Below are positions 1 to 6,606 of a stretch of DNA of 10,292 nucleotides, piece by piece (within the stretch, counting starts at the first letter, position 1; the number at the start of each line of letters is the position of its first letter). The notes beneath the pieces were generated by a model, which saw only the letters and a list, made by a program, of their open reading frames with translations, was not told where the DNA came from and made no database searches. The translations under genes and the position numbers were made by a program. This DNA comes from Chloroflexota bacterium (GTDB lineage Bacteria; Chloroflexota; Dehalococcoidia; Dehalococcoidales; RBG-16-60-22), in contig JACZSH010000047.1 in assembly GCA_022574315.1 (NCBI GenBank), forward strand, positions 1-10,292, in the 5' to 3' direction.

Positions 1-662
1 CGGGCGCCAGGGTGATAATTGTCGGCAGCTTTTCCGGGCAGTCTTCCTCGTCTCAATTTCTGAAAATGGGCAAAGCGTTCGGCGAAAACCTGCTGGGTGT
101 GGTGCTGAACAAGGTGCCCAAGAGCCAGCTAAAGCGCCTGACCGAAGAGCTTTCGGCGGAGCTTGAGGCGGCGGGGATCAGGCTGCTGGGGGTACTGCCC
201 GAAGACAGGACCCTCTTATCATTGACGGTGGCGGAACTGGCGGATGCCGTCCAGGGCAAAATCCTGAACAGCGCGGAAAGGTCAGCCGAACTGGTGGAAA
301 ACCTGATGGTGGGTGCCATGAGCGTGGATTCCGGCCTTGACTACTTCGGGCGCAAGCCGAATAAAGCGGTAGTCGTCCAGGATAACCGACCGGATATGCA
401 GATGGCGGCGCTGGAGACCTCGGTACGGTGCCTGGTGGTCAGTGGTGAGGTGACGCCGATTGAATACGTCAGATATAAAGCCGAAGACAGGGGAGTTCCC
501 ATTATTTTAACCCAAAGCGATACCAGTGCCATCGTGGCGAGCATTGAAGACGCCCTGGGACAGACCAGATTCAATCAGGAAAAGAAGCTGACCCGGGTTG
601 CCGAAATCGCAGGGCAGAACCTGGACTTCCCGGCGATATACCAGGGACTGGGCCTGGGCTAA
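1..662 (+). CDS. BioD-like N-terminal fragment plus DRTGG domain protein (5' partial)
   Basis: The reading frame is open to the left edge (codons for G-A-R precede the first GTG at 12), so the true start and the expected P-loop ATP site lie outside the window. The first ~60 visible residues resemble the end of a dethiobiotin-synthetase-like P-loop domain (VIIVGSFSG, then VVLNKVPKSQ). The segment PEDRTLLSLTVAELADAVQG, about residues 63-82 from that GTG, is the typical opening of a DRTGG domain, which continues to near the C-terminus. This two-domain layout is that of the COG0857 group, related to the N-terminal half of some phosphotransacetylases, but no phosphotransacetylase catalytic domain follows. 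The biochemical role is not established; a nucleotide-sensing or acetyl-phosphate-related role is inference. purM starts 37 bases after the stop, so the two are probably co-transcribed. Confidence 0.8.
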   Translation, partial: GARVIIVGSFSGQSSSSQFLKMGKAFGENLLGVVLNKVPKSQLKRLTEELSAELEAAGIRLLGVLPEDRTLLSLTVAELADAVQGKILNSAERSAELVENLMVGAMSVDSGLDYFGRKPNKAVVVQDNRPDMQMAALETSVRCLVVSGEVTPIEYVRYKAEDRGVPIILTQSDTSAIVASIEDALGQTRFNQEKKLTRVAEIAGQNLDFPAIYQGLGLG

Positions 663-680
663 GCGGTTTCCGGTAATCCA

Positions 681-690
681 GGAAGAGGGG
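681..690 (+). promoter_or_regulatory. Ribosome-binding site that fixes the purM start
   Basis: A purine-rich GGAAGAGGGG stretch lies nine bases upstream of the ATG at 700. It is the only good Shine-Dalgarno candidate near the possible purM starts and argues against the longer frame beginning at 598, which would overlap the upstream gene. Confidence 0.6.
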
Positions 691-699
691 TATTCCGGC

Positions 700-1716
700 A
701 TGGGGAGCAAGGCAGTCAGGCAGACGTACGCCTCGGCGGGCGTTGATATCGACGTCGCGGCCAGGGCCAAGGAGCTTATCGGGAAACAGGCCCGCACCAC
801 GCACGGCCCTGAGGTGCTGAGCGGGGTGGGGTTTTTCGGCGGACTTTTCGAGCTCAAAGGCTACCGGCAGCCGGTGCTGGTGTCCAGCGCCGACGGGGTG
901 GGCACCAAGCTCAAGATTGCCGCCGCCCTGGGCAAGCACGACACCATCGGCATCGACCTGGTCAATCACTGCGTCAACGACATCCTTACCTGCGGTGCGG
1001 AGCCGCTTTTCTTCCTGGACTACATCGGCATGGGCAAGCTGGTGCCGGCGCAGGTGGAAGATATTGCCCGGGGACTGGCGCAGGCCTGCCGGGAAGTCGG
1101 CTGCGCCCTGATTGGCGGGGAGACCGCCGAGATGCCCGGCCTGTATGCCGGGAAAGACTATGACCTGGTGGGCTTTATCGTCGGGGTGGTGGAGAAAGAA
1201 AAGCTGACCACGGGAAAAGCAATCCAGGCCGGTGACACCATCCTGGGCCTGCCCTCCAGCGGATTGCACACCAACGGCTATTCGCTGGTACGCCGGATTT
1301 TTAACGCCGAGCAATTCCAGCAGCATTATGAAGAACTGGGGCGGACGCTGGGGGAAGAGCTACTGACACCGCACCGGTGTTATTACAAAGAGCTGAAGCC
1401 ACGGCTGCCGCAAATCAAGGGTCTGGCGCATATCACCGGCGGCGGGCTGATTGATAATGTGCCCCGGGTATTGCCGCCTGACCTGGCGGCAAAGATCAAC
1501 CGGCGGATGTGGACGGTGCCTCCAATTTTTCAGCTGATACAGAAACGGGGCAACGTTGACGAGATGGAAATGTACCGGGTATTTAACATGGGCATCGGGA
1601 TGGTGCTCATCGGCTCCCCGGAAAATGCGGCTAAACTCCGGCAAGCCCTGCCCGAAGCCATCACCATCGGAGAGGTGGTGACACAGGGAGGGGAAGACAG
1701 AGTAATTATAGATTAG
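700..1716 (+). CDS. purM: Phosphoribosylformylglycinamidine cyclo-ligase (AIR synthetase)
   Basis: PurM closes the imidazole ring: FGAM + ATP gives AIR + ADP + Pi in cytosolic de novo purine synthesis. The frame is open back to 598, but the ATG at 700 is preceded by a GGAAGAGGGG ribosome-binding site (681-690) and gives 338 residues, close to the usual ~345. Residues upstream of it look non-native (Trp- and Arg-rich). Family motifs in order: VSSADGVGTKLKIA (61-74, nucleotide/Mg loop), DTIGIDLVNHCVNDI and GAEPLFFLDYIG (81-110), IGGETAEMPG (138-147), GLPSSGLHTNGYSLVR (183-198), then HITGGGLIDNVPRVLP and FNMGIGM in the C-terminal half. All key blocks are present, so the enzyme should be active. 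It follows the DRTGG gene and precedes the lipoprotein insert. Confidence 0.97.
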   Translation: MGSKAVRQTYASAGVDIDVAARAKELIGKQARTTHGPEVLSGVGFFGGLFELKGYRQPVLVSSADGVGTKLKIAAALGKHDTIGIDLVNHCVNDILTCGAEPLFFLDYIGMGKLVPAQVEDIARGLAQACREVGCALIGGETAEMPGLYAGKDYDLVGFIVGVVEKEKLTTGKAIQAGDTILGLPSSGLHTNGYSLVRRIFNAEQFQQHYEELGRTLGEELLTPHRCYYKELKPRLPQIKGLAHITGGGLIDNVPRVLPPDLAAKINRRMWTVPPIFQLIQKRGNVDEMEMYRVFNMGIGMVLIGSPENAAKLRQALPEAITIGEVVTQGGEDRVIID

Positions 1717-1752
1717 ACGAACTCAGGAGTAAAATATAACGATATTATTAAA

Positions 1753-1797
1753 AATCAGGGAAACAATTCCTAGCTGATTAGCTTTGATTTGTTTTAA
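1753..1797 (+). terminator. Weak hairpin with U-rich tail after purM
   Basis: AATCAG (1753-1758) pairs with CTGATT (1774-1779), and GGAA (1759-1762) pairs with TTCC (1767-1770) around an ACAA loop, leaving a three-base TAG bulge. A T-rich stretch with TTT, TTT and TTTT runs follows (1783-1795). The stem is AT-rich and the tail is interrupted, so it may be only a partial terminator or attenuator separating purM from the lipoprotein genes. Confidence 0.3.
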
Positions 1798-1811
1798 TAG
1801 TTATGTTAATC
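1784..1811 (+). promoter_or_regulatory. Possible weak promoter for the lipoprotein genes
   Basis: The AT-rich stretch holds TTGATT (1784-1789, -35-like) and TTAATC (1806-1811, -10-like) separated by 16 bases. Both boxes are imperfect, and AT-rich DNA makes chance matches likely. It is the best promoter candidate in the 168 bases between purM and the lipoprotein gene. Confidence 0.25.
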
Positions 1812-1857
1812 TTGCCGGTCGTTTAAGCAAAGGCGGCTTGAAGGGCGGGGATGGTTA

Positions 1858-1880
1858 TACACTCCTGATAGGAGGGTGTA
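1858..1880 (+). promoter_or_regulatory. Hairpin enclosing the ribosome-binding site of the lipoprotein gene
   Basis: TACAC (1858-1862) pairs with GTGTA (1876-1880), and TCCT (1863-1866) pairs with AGGA (1870-1873), leaving a GG bulge (1874-1875) and a three-base loop. The AGGAGG Shine-Dalgarno (1870-1875) sits in the right arm, with its own complement in the left arm, and the ATG follows at 1885. If the stem forms in mRNA it would hide the ribosome-binding site. The pairing is visible in the sequence; a regulatory function is inference. Confidence 0.4.
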
Positions 1881-1884
1881 CAGA

Positions 1885-3150
1885 ATGAAAAAGCTTATAA
1901 TAGGATTGATAGTAGTGTTTTTGTTGCTGGTGTCTGTTTCCTGCGCTCCACCTGTTCCCGCACCAGCCCCAGCGCCGGCTCCAGCCCCAACAGCTACTGC
2001 TCCCGCTAATATTAAGATGACAGCGACCATCAGTGGTCTGGAAAAAGGGGAAGAAGCTGCACTCACTATATCGCTATCGCCCGGAATAGATCCTGCCGGA
2101 AAACCGCTACTTAAGCAAACTATAAAAAGCGATGGAAAAAGAAGCATGACAGTGAAGATAACCACCAGTCTTGAAGATGGTTACTATCTGCTGTTTCTGG
2201 AAACACCGGACAAATATTTCCGGGAACCTAAAGGCTATCTCTTCATGGTGAGTAAGTCTGAGATAGTAAATCCGACTGGCATGAAAGTGATATTCAATCT
2301 CTTGCCTCAGCCTGAAGGTCTCGTTGACGAAGCGTATATCAGTCTATCCGCGCCGCCAAAAGGACCGCCGCCCCCCAGTCCCCGCATTTTCAGTAAGGCC
2401 GTCCCTGACGAGGCTTATTATCTGCCGGGAGAAACAGTTGAAGTAAAGCTTTTGTTTAAAAACAAATCTTCAAACAACGTCACGTTAGAATACCTGCCAG
2501 AGATTCGTGTAGCGAAGCATCATTATGGGAAGCCCTTGAGTACCGGGCAGGCATTGTATTCCTGGACCGGCCGCGAGCTGCTGTTGGAGCTAAAGCCTGA
2601 CGAAACCACAACCATAGACTTTATCTGGGACCAGAAGGACACAAATGGAGAACAAGTGCCACCCGGTTGGTACTATGTTACCTGGAAGGATCCTAATGTG
2701 ACCGGTGAAACTGTCTGGAAAGCAAGCAAGGTGGCTATGGTATTGGTCCGTTACTCCCGGGGAGCCATCGAGAAAACCATCGAAGTGAATGAGTCGCAGA
2801 CGGTGAAAGACATCACGATAACATTGGCGAGAATCGTATTAACGACCGAAGAGATGATGATCTACGTCCGCGGTACGCCGGCGTATATTCCACCGTCTTC
2901 AAAGAACTCGTCGATGGAGGGTTTTGGCGAGTATAGCATTGATGGCGGGGAAGTCATACCGCTTTACGGACGCAGTCTCTGGGAGGAAAATAGGTCGGAG
3001 TTTCACTGGGGAGGCCGCCGACCTGGCGTGCTTGACCCGGTTCCCAATGGTGCTAAGGAGCTGGTTTTCCGGATTAAAAACGTCAGCATGACTCACGCCC
3101 CGAGCGAAATAGTAGAAGGCCCCTGGGAGTTCAGGGTGTCGCTGGAATAG
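1885..3150 (+). CDS. Secreted lipoprotein with proline-rich linker and BsuPI-like beta domain
   Basis: An uncharacterised protein of 421 residues. The ATG at 1885 is chosen because an AGGAGGG site lies just upstream; a GTG at 1876 falls inside that site. Residues 1-19 are a signal peptide (MKK then a hydrophobic run) ending in SVSC with Cys20. This is a relaxed lipobox, since -3 is Ser rather than Leu or Val, so lipidation is likely but not certain. An Ala-Pro repeat (about residues 24-34) follows as a wall or membrane spacer. Residues ~45-150 look like an Ig-like beta domain. After a second proline-rich stretch (~157-166), residues ~172-290 resemble the BsuPI-type beta sandwich (YLPGETVEVKLLFKN, later VPPGWYYVTW). 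The C-terminal ~115 residues are another beta-rich region of unknown type. It would act outside the membrane; ligand or partner unknown. Base composition is visibly AT-richer than the flanking purine genes. Confidence 0.8.
   Translation: MKKLIIGLIVVFLLLVSVSCAPPVPAPAPAPAPAPTATAPANIKMTATISGLEKGEEAALTISLSPGIDPAGKPLLKQTIKSDGKRSMTVKITTSLEDGYYLLFLETPDKYFREPKGYLFMVSKSEIVNPTGMKVIFNLLPQPEGLVDEAYISLSAPPKGPPPPSPRIFSKAVPDEAYYLPGETVEVKLLFKNKSSNNVTLEYLPEIRVAKHHYGKPLSTGQALYSWTGRELLLELKPDETTTIDFIWDQKDTNGEQVPPGWYYVTWKDPNVTGETVWKASKVAMVLVRYSRGAIEKTIEVNESQTVKDITITLARIVLTTEEMMIYVRGTPAYIPPSSKNSSMEGFGEYSIDGGEVIPLYGRSLWEENRSEFHWGGRRPGVLDPVPNGAKELVFRIKNVSMTHAPSEIVEGPWEFRVSLE
1948..1995 (+). repeat. Ala-Pro coding repeat (proline-rich spacer)
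   Basis: Tandem GCN-CCN codons encode five consecutive Ala-Pro pairs followed by Thr-Ala-Thr-Ala-Pro, directly after the lipid-anchor cysteine. Codons vary in their third base, so this is a protein-level repeat, not a strict DNA microsatellite. It probably serves as an extended linker holding the folded domain away from the membrane. Confidence 0.6.
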
Positions 3151-3179
3151 TTGAGAATAAAATAGGAGGATAGAGATAA

Positions 3180-3302
3180 ATGAAGAAGCTAGTTGTTCTG
3201 TGTATGATAGCACTAGCGATTCCTTTGCTAATAACTTCAGTGGCGGGGTGCCAACAACCTCCCGCTCCCCGACCGGCACCACCGCCGAAGAAATCAGGCT
3301 AA
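3180..3302 (+). CDS. Very small lipoprotein (40 residues), probably the front half of a frameshifted gene
   Basis: The ATG at 3180 follows an AGGAGGA ribosome-binding site (3164-3170) by nine bases and comes 29 bases after the previous stop. The product begins MKKLVVL, has a hydrophobic core, and ends its signal peptide in a perfect lipobox SVAGC (Cys24). A proline-rich tail (QQPPAPRPAPPPKKSG) then stops at TAA 3300-3302. Apart from signal peptide and linker there is no folded domain, which is unusual for a complete protein. The sequence just before and past the stop reads as a plausible helical domain in the -1 frame (3287-3394). A full version would be a ~71-residue lipoprotein. It could be a real one-base deletion, a sequencing or assembly error, or a genuine 40-residue lipopeptide. 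Confidence 0.65.
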   Translation: MKKLVVLCMIALAIPLLITSVAGCQQPPAPRPAPPPKKSG

Positions 3303-3394
3303 TCGATGATAAAAGCGCCCGCTGGATTGCCGCTGACACCATCCGGGAGCTGACCGGAGAAACGATACAAAAGAGACTGGCGAAAACGAAATAG
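3287..3394 (+). pseudogene. Frameshifted C-terminal part of the small lipoprotein
   Basis: In the frame one base back from the 40-residue lipoprotein, codons 3287-3391 read EEIRLIDDKSARWIAADTIR followed by ELTGETIQKRLAKTK and a TAG (3392-3394). This is a charged, amphipathic, helix-like sequence with sensible composition. It has no ribosome-binding site of its own; the nearest in-frame start, GTG at 3200, gives a Ser/Thr-rich stretch that is merely the shadow of the signal peptide. A single missing base between about 3270 and 3290 would join it to the upstream lipoprotein. The stop is 20 bases before purH. I do not recognise a family. Confidence 0.5.
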
Positions 3395-3414
3395 GCGTTT
3401 GTGGGAGGGAATTT

Positions 3415-4959
3415 ATGCGAGCTATTATCAGCGTATCCGACAAAGCGGGGGTGACCGATTTCGCCCGGGAGCTAAACGAACTGGGCTATGAAATTTTCAG
3501 CACCGGCGGCACCCAAAAAGCCATCGCCGGGGCGGGTATTCCGGTAAAAAGCATCTCCGAAATAACCGGGTTCCCCGAGATTCTGGACGGCCGGGTGAAA
3601 ACGCTGCACCCGAAAGTCCACGGCGGACTGCTCGCCAGGCGCGACCTGCCCGCTCACATGGATGAGTTGGCCGAGAATAAAATCGAGACTATCGAACTGG
3701 TCGCCGTCAACCTGTACCCCTTCGTCCAGACGGTCGCCAAAGAGGGGGTTACCCTTGAAGAGGCGCTGGAAAACATCGACATCGGCGGGCCGACTATGAT
3801 TCGGGCCTCAGCCAAGAACTTCCCCGGCGTCATCGTGGTGGTAGACCCGGCCGATTACAGGCCGGTGGCCGAAAAACTAAAGCGGGGAGACTTACCCCCG
3901 GAGGAGCGCCAACGACTGGCGCAGAAGGCTTTTCAGCACGTGGCGCTGTATGACACGGCTATCTCCCAGTACCTGAGACGGGACGAGTCAGGCTTCCCGG
4001 CAGAAATGACCATCGGCATGAAGAAACGCTACGGGCTGCGCTACGGGGAGAATCCGCACCAGATGGCCGCCTTCTACGCCGAGCAGATGGTCGGCGCTGC
4101 CCTGGACACCGGCATTACCTGGGCGGAACAGCTGGGCGGCAAGGCGCTTTCCTTCAACAATATCCTGGACGCGGATGCCGCCTGGGGCGCCGTCATTGAT
4201 TTTTCGGCGCCGACGGTGGCCGTTATCAAGCACACCAATCCCTGCGGCCTGGCCACTCACGGCGATATTGCCGAAGCTTACCGGCGAGCGCTCAGCGGCG
4301 ACCCGGTAGCCGCCTTCGGCGGCATCGTGGCCGTCAACCGTCCGGTTGACGAGGCAACCGCCGAGGAGATAAGCCAGACCTTTTATGAGATTATCATCGC
4401 CCCTGAATACGAACCCGAAGCACTGGCATTGCTGCAGCGCAAGAAAGACCTGAGGATTCTGGCGACGAAACTGCCTGAGACCTACGGCGTGTCCCACCAA
4501 GGATATCTCGATTTCAGACGGGTAAGAGGCGGTTTTCTGGTGCAAAGCTCGGATTCACTGGCCGAAGACAGCGTACAGCTCAAGACGGTAACCAGGCGGG
4601 AACCGACCGAGACCGAGATTGCCGACCTGCTTTTCGCCTGGCGGGCGGTAAAACACGTAAAATCGAACGCCATCGTGCTGGTCAAGGACCGGACGCTGGT
4701 GGGCATGGGGGCGGGACAGCCGAGCCGGATTGTCAGCGCCCGGGTCGCCAGGGATAAGGCCGGAGAAAAGACGGCGGGCAGCGTGCTGGCTTCAGACGCC
4801 ATGTTCCCCTTCTCCGACGTAGTGGAGGCGGCGGCGGAGGGCGGCGTGACCGCCATCATCCAGCCCGGCGGTTCGATACGGGACGAAGACTCCGTTAAAG
4901 CCGCCGACGAGCATAACATAGCGATGGTCTTTACCGGCGTAAGGCACTTCAGACATTAG
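3415..4959 (+). CDS. purH: Bifunctional AICAR formyltransferase / IMP cyclohydrolase
   Basis: PurH performs the last two steps of IMP synthesis: AICAR + 10-formyl-THF gives FAICAR, which is then cyclised to IMP. The 514-residue length is normal for the family. The ATG at 3415 has a GGGAGGGA site six to ten bases upstream. The N-terminal MGS-like cyclohydrolase domain (~1-140) shows STGGTQKAI (29-37), DGRVKTLHPKVHGGLLARR (58-76), NLYPF (99-103) and IDIGGPTMIRASAKN (121-135). The transformylase domain (~140-514) has LRYGENPHQ (208-216), the catalytic Lys272-His273 in IKHTNPCG, AFGGIVAVNRPVD, SNAIVLVKD, GMGAGQPSR, SDAMFPFSD and the invariant C-terminus TGVRHFRH. All catalytic blocks are intact. 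It lies downstream of the lipoprotein genes and upstream of the NAD salvage pair. Confidence 0.98.
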   Translation: MRAIISVSDKAGVTDFARELNELGYEIFSTGGTQKAIAGAGIPVKSISEITGFPEILDGRVKTLHPKVHGGLLARRDLPAHMDELAENKIETIELVAVNLYPFVQTVAKEGVTLEEALENIDIGGPTMIRASAKNFPGVIVVVDPADYRPVAEKLKRGDLPPEERQRLAQKAFQHVALYDTAISQYLRRDESGFPAEMTIGMKKRYGLRYGENPHQMAAFYAEQMVGAALDTGITWAEQLGGKALSFNNILDADAAWGAVIDFSAPTVAVIKHTNPCGLATHGDIAEAYRRALSGDPVAAFGGIVAVNRPVDEATAEEISQTFYEIIIAPEYEPEALALLQRKKDLRILATKLPETYGVSHQGYLDFRRVRGGFLVQSSDSLAEDSVQLKTVTRREPTETEIADLLFAWRAVKHVKSNAIVLVKDRTLVGMGAGQPSRIVSARVARDKAGEKTAGSVLASDAMFPFSDVVEAAAEGGVTAIIQPGGSIRDEDSVKAADEHNIAMVFTGVRHFRH

Positions 4960-4978
4960 GCCGGAAGTGAGGTGAACT

Positions 4979-5521
4979 ATGGCTAACGCGGTTTTAGTAA
5001 TAGACATGCTCCGCGGTTTCCTGGAGGAAGGGTATCCGCTTTACGGCGGGGAAAATGCCCGCCGCATAATCCCGAATATTCAAAATCTTCTGGAGCGGGA
5101 GATTGCCGGCGGCGCCAAGGTATTTTTCATCTGTGACCGGCATGACCCTGACGACCTCGAGTTCAGGATGTTTCCTCCCCACTGCGTTGCCGGGACCGCC
5201 GGGGCGGAGATTATTCCGGAACTGGCCAAATACCCGGGTGAGATAATAGCCAAGAAGCGCTACAGTGGCTTTTTCGGCACGTCGCTGGAAGCCCGGCTGA
5301 AAGAGCTTCAGCCGGAGAAAGTAATTGTCTGCGGGGTACTCACCAATATCTGCGTGCTGCATACCGTGGCCGATGCCCGGAATCGCGATTATTCAGTGGC
5401 GGTGCCGGTTGACGGCGTGGCTTCTCCCGACGAAGAAGCACACCGTTTTGCCCTGGCCCATATGGAAAAGGTGCTTGGAGCCAAGCTCACTGACACCGGA
5501 GGACGCTATGAAAAAGCCTGA
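4979..5521 (+). CDS. pncA: Isochorismatase-fold hydrolase, probable nicotinamidase
   Basis: Predicted to hydrolyse nicotinamide to nicotinate + ammonia in the cytosol. The 180 residues carry the cysteine-hydrolase triad: Asp9 in VLVIDMLRGF, Lys92 in AKKRYSGFFGT, and Cys125 in CGVLTNICVLHTVADA, preceded by the family cis-peptide region GVLTN. Asp53 and His55 (CDRHD) plus His68 (FPPHCVAGT) match the zinc-site pattern of nicotinamidases rather than plain isochorismatases. The next gene, overlapping by 14 bases, encodes nicotinate phosphoribosyltransferase, which uses the product; this strongly favours nicotinamidase over other amidases of the fold. A GAGGTG site lies four bases before the ATG, which is close but acceptable. 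The start is 19 bases after purH. It is slightly shorter than typical PncA (~185-210). Confidence 0.85.
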   Translation: MANAVLVIDMLRGFLEEGYPLYGGENARRIIPNIQNLLEREIAGGAKVFFICDRHDPDDLEFRMFPPHCVAGTAGAEIIPELAKYPGEIIAKKRYSGFFGTSLEARLKELQPEKVIVCGVLTNICVLHTVADARNRDYSVAVPVDGVASPDEEAHRFALAHMEKVLGAKLTDTGGRYEKA

Positions 5522-6506
5522 ATTCGAACCGGACGCTAACGTACTGTCCGGGAAAACGGCGGATGTTTACTTTGCCCATACCGTGGATATACTGCGCCGC
5601 GAGGGGATTAACCCGGTGGCCACCATGGAGGTCTTCAGCCGCCGGGCGGGGCTGGTCTGCGGCATAGCAGAGGTGAAAGCGCTGCTGGCCAGGATCCTGC
5701 CCGAGGATAACCGTGAAGTATGGGCCCGGGACGAGGGTGGGGAGATGGACCGGAAGGAGGTGGTGCTGCGTTTCACGGCGCCCTACCAGAGCTACGGGCT
5801 ATACGAGACGGCGATATGCGGTATCCTGGCGCATTGCAGCGGCTGGGCGACGGCGGCCAGGGAGTGCGTGACCGCCGCCCGCGGCATACCCGTCATCAGT
5901 TTCGGCGCCCGGCACGTTCATCCCGCCGTTTCCGGGGTAATGGACTACTCCGCCATCGTCGGCGGTTGTACCGGCTGCTCCAGCACCGGCGGCGCGGAAC
6001 TGGCCGGTATCAAGCCGGCGGGAACCATGCCCCACGCCCTGATAATAGTCATGGGCGACACGGTCAGGGCGACGCTTGCCTTTGACAAACATATGCCGCC
6101 GGAGATGCCCCGCATCTCGCTGGTGGATACCTTCAAGGATGAGTCCGAGGAGAGCCTGCGGGTGGCCGAGGCGCTGGGCGAAAAGCTCAACAGCGTGCGA
6201 CTGGACACTCCCGGGGAGCGGGGCCGGGTTACCATTGACCTGGTCAAAGAAGTAAGGGCCAGGCTTGACCTGGCCGGCTTCAAACAGGTCGGGATTTTTG
6301 TCAGCGGCGGTTTTGACCCGGAGCGCATCACCGATTTTCTGGAGAGCGGCGCGCCGGTCGACAGCTTTGGCGTCGGCAGCTACATCAGCGGCGCCCGGCC
6401 GATTGACTTTACCGCCGACCTGCACGAGATAGCCGGCAGGCCGATAGCCAAGCGGGGCCGGATTCCCGGCATCACACCCAATCCCAAGCTAAAGCGGGTA
6501 ATGTAA
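5508..6506 (+). CDS. pncB: Nicotinate phosphoribosyltransferase (short form)
   Basis: Nicotinate + PRPP (+ ATP) gives nicotinate mononucleotide, the entry step of the Preiss-Handler NAD route. The ATG at 5508 follows a GGAGG site (5498-5502), giving 332 residues; the frame is open further upstream to 5325 but that part is a shadow of the hydrolase gene. Motifs include VFSRRAGLVCGIAEVKALL (42-60), the phosphoribosyl-transfer region FGARHVHPAVSG with His136, GTMPHALI (172-179), DTFKDE (207-212), RLDTPGERG (231-239) and VSGGFDPERI. The length and motifs fit the compact archaeal/Chloroflexota-style enzyme (~330-390 residues), not the longer E. coli PncB. It overlaps the upstream nicotinamidase by 14 bases, suggesting translational coupling. 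Confidence 0.93.
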   Translation: MKKPEFEPDANVLSGKTADVYFAHTVDILRREGINPVATMEVFSRRAGLVCGIAEVKALLARILPEDNREVWARDEGGEMDRKEVVLRFTAPYQSYGLYETAICGILAHCSGWATAARECVTAARGIPVISFGARHVHPAVSGVMDYSAIVGGCTGCSSTGGAELAGIKPAGTMPHALIIVMGDTVRATLAFDKHMPPEMPRISLVDTFKDESEESLRVAEALGEKLNSVRLDTPGERGRVTIDLVKEVRARLDLAGFKQVGIFVSGGFDPERITDFLESGAPVDSFGVGSYISGARPIDFTADLHEIAGRPIAKRGRIPGITPNPKLKRVM

Positions 6507-6517
6507 CCTGACGAGAA

Positions 6518-6562
6518 AACCGACCTCTTTACGTATAAAAAGGAAGCTAGCGCCAGTCGGTT
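6518..6562 (+). repeat. Inverted repeat downstream of the nicotinate phosphoribosyltransferase gene
   Basis: AACCGAC (6518-6524) and GTCGGTT (6556-6562) are perfect 7-base inverted copies. Between them CCTCTTT (6524-6530) and AAAAAGG (6537-6543) can pair with one mismatch. It starts 12 bases after the stop codon. No T-run follows, so it is not a classical terminator, but it may protect the 3' end of the purH-pncA-pncB message or mark its end. Otherwise 6563-6606 holds nothing I can name. Confidence 0.3.
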
Positions 6563-6606
6563 AACTCGGAACGGGCACTGTTCACCCAATATCCCTCAGC
6601 AGCTTG

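Noticed and set aside
598..699. Extended N-terminus for PurM
   Set aside because: It overlaps the DRTGG gene, has an Arg/Trp-rich composition unlike PurM, and the ribosome-binding site at 681-690 supports the ATG at 700.
571..1326. Long minus-strand frame opposite purM
   Set aside because: Antisense shadow in GC-rich coding DNA; the plus strand encodes an unmistakable PurM.
1806..2165. Minus-strand frame with a Gly-Ala repeat
   Set aside because: It is the complement of the Ala-Pro codon repeat of the lipoprotein, with no start signals of its own.
3280..3300. Programmed -1 frameshift site in the small lipoprotein
   Set aside because: No X-XXY-YYZ heptamer in the right frame and no obvious stimulatory structure; mutation or sequence error is simpler.
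3200..3394. A complete 64-residue gene starting with GTG at 3200
   Set aside because: No ribosome-binding site, and its first half is only the alternate frame of the lipoprotein signal peptide; only the part from about 3287 looks protein-like.
5325..5507. Extended N-terminus for the nicotinate phosphoribosyltransferase
   Set aside because: This stretch is the alternate frame of the nicotinamidase gene; GGAGG at 5498-5502 marks the ATG at 5508.
5799..6425. Minus-strand frame opposite the nicotinate phosphoribosyltransferase gene
   Set aside because: Shadow frame with biased Gly/Arg/Asp composition and no family features.
6569..6583. GAAC-N7-GTTC dyad as a LexA (SOS) box
   Set aside because: The Gram-positive-type box has a four-base spacer; seven bases do not fit, and no SOS gene follows.
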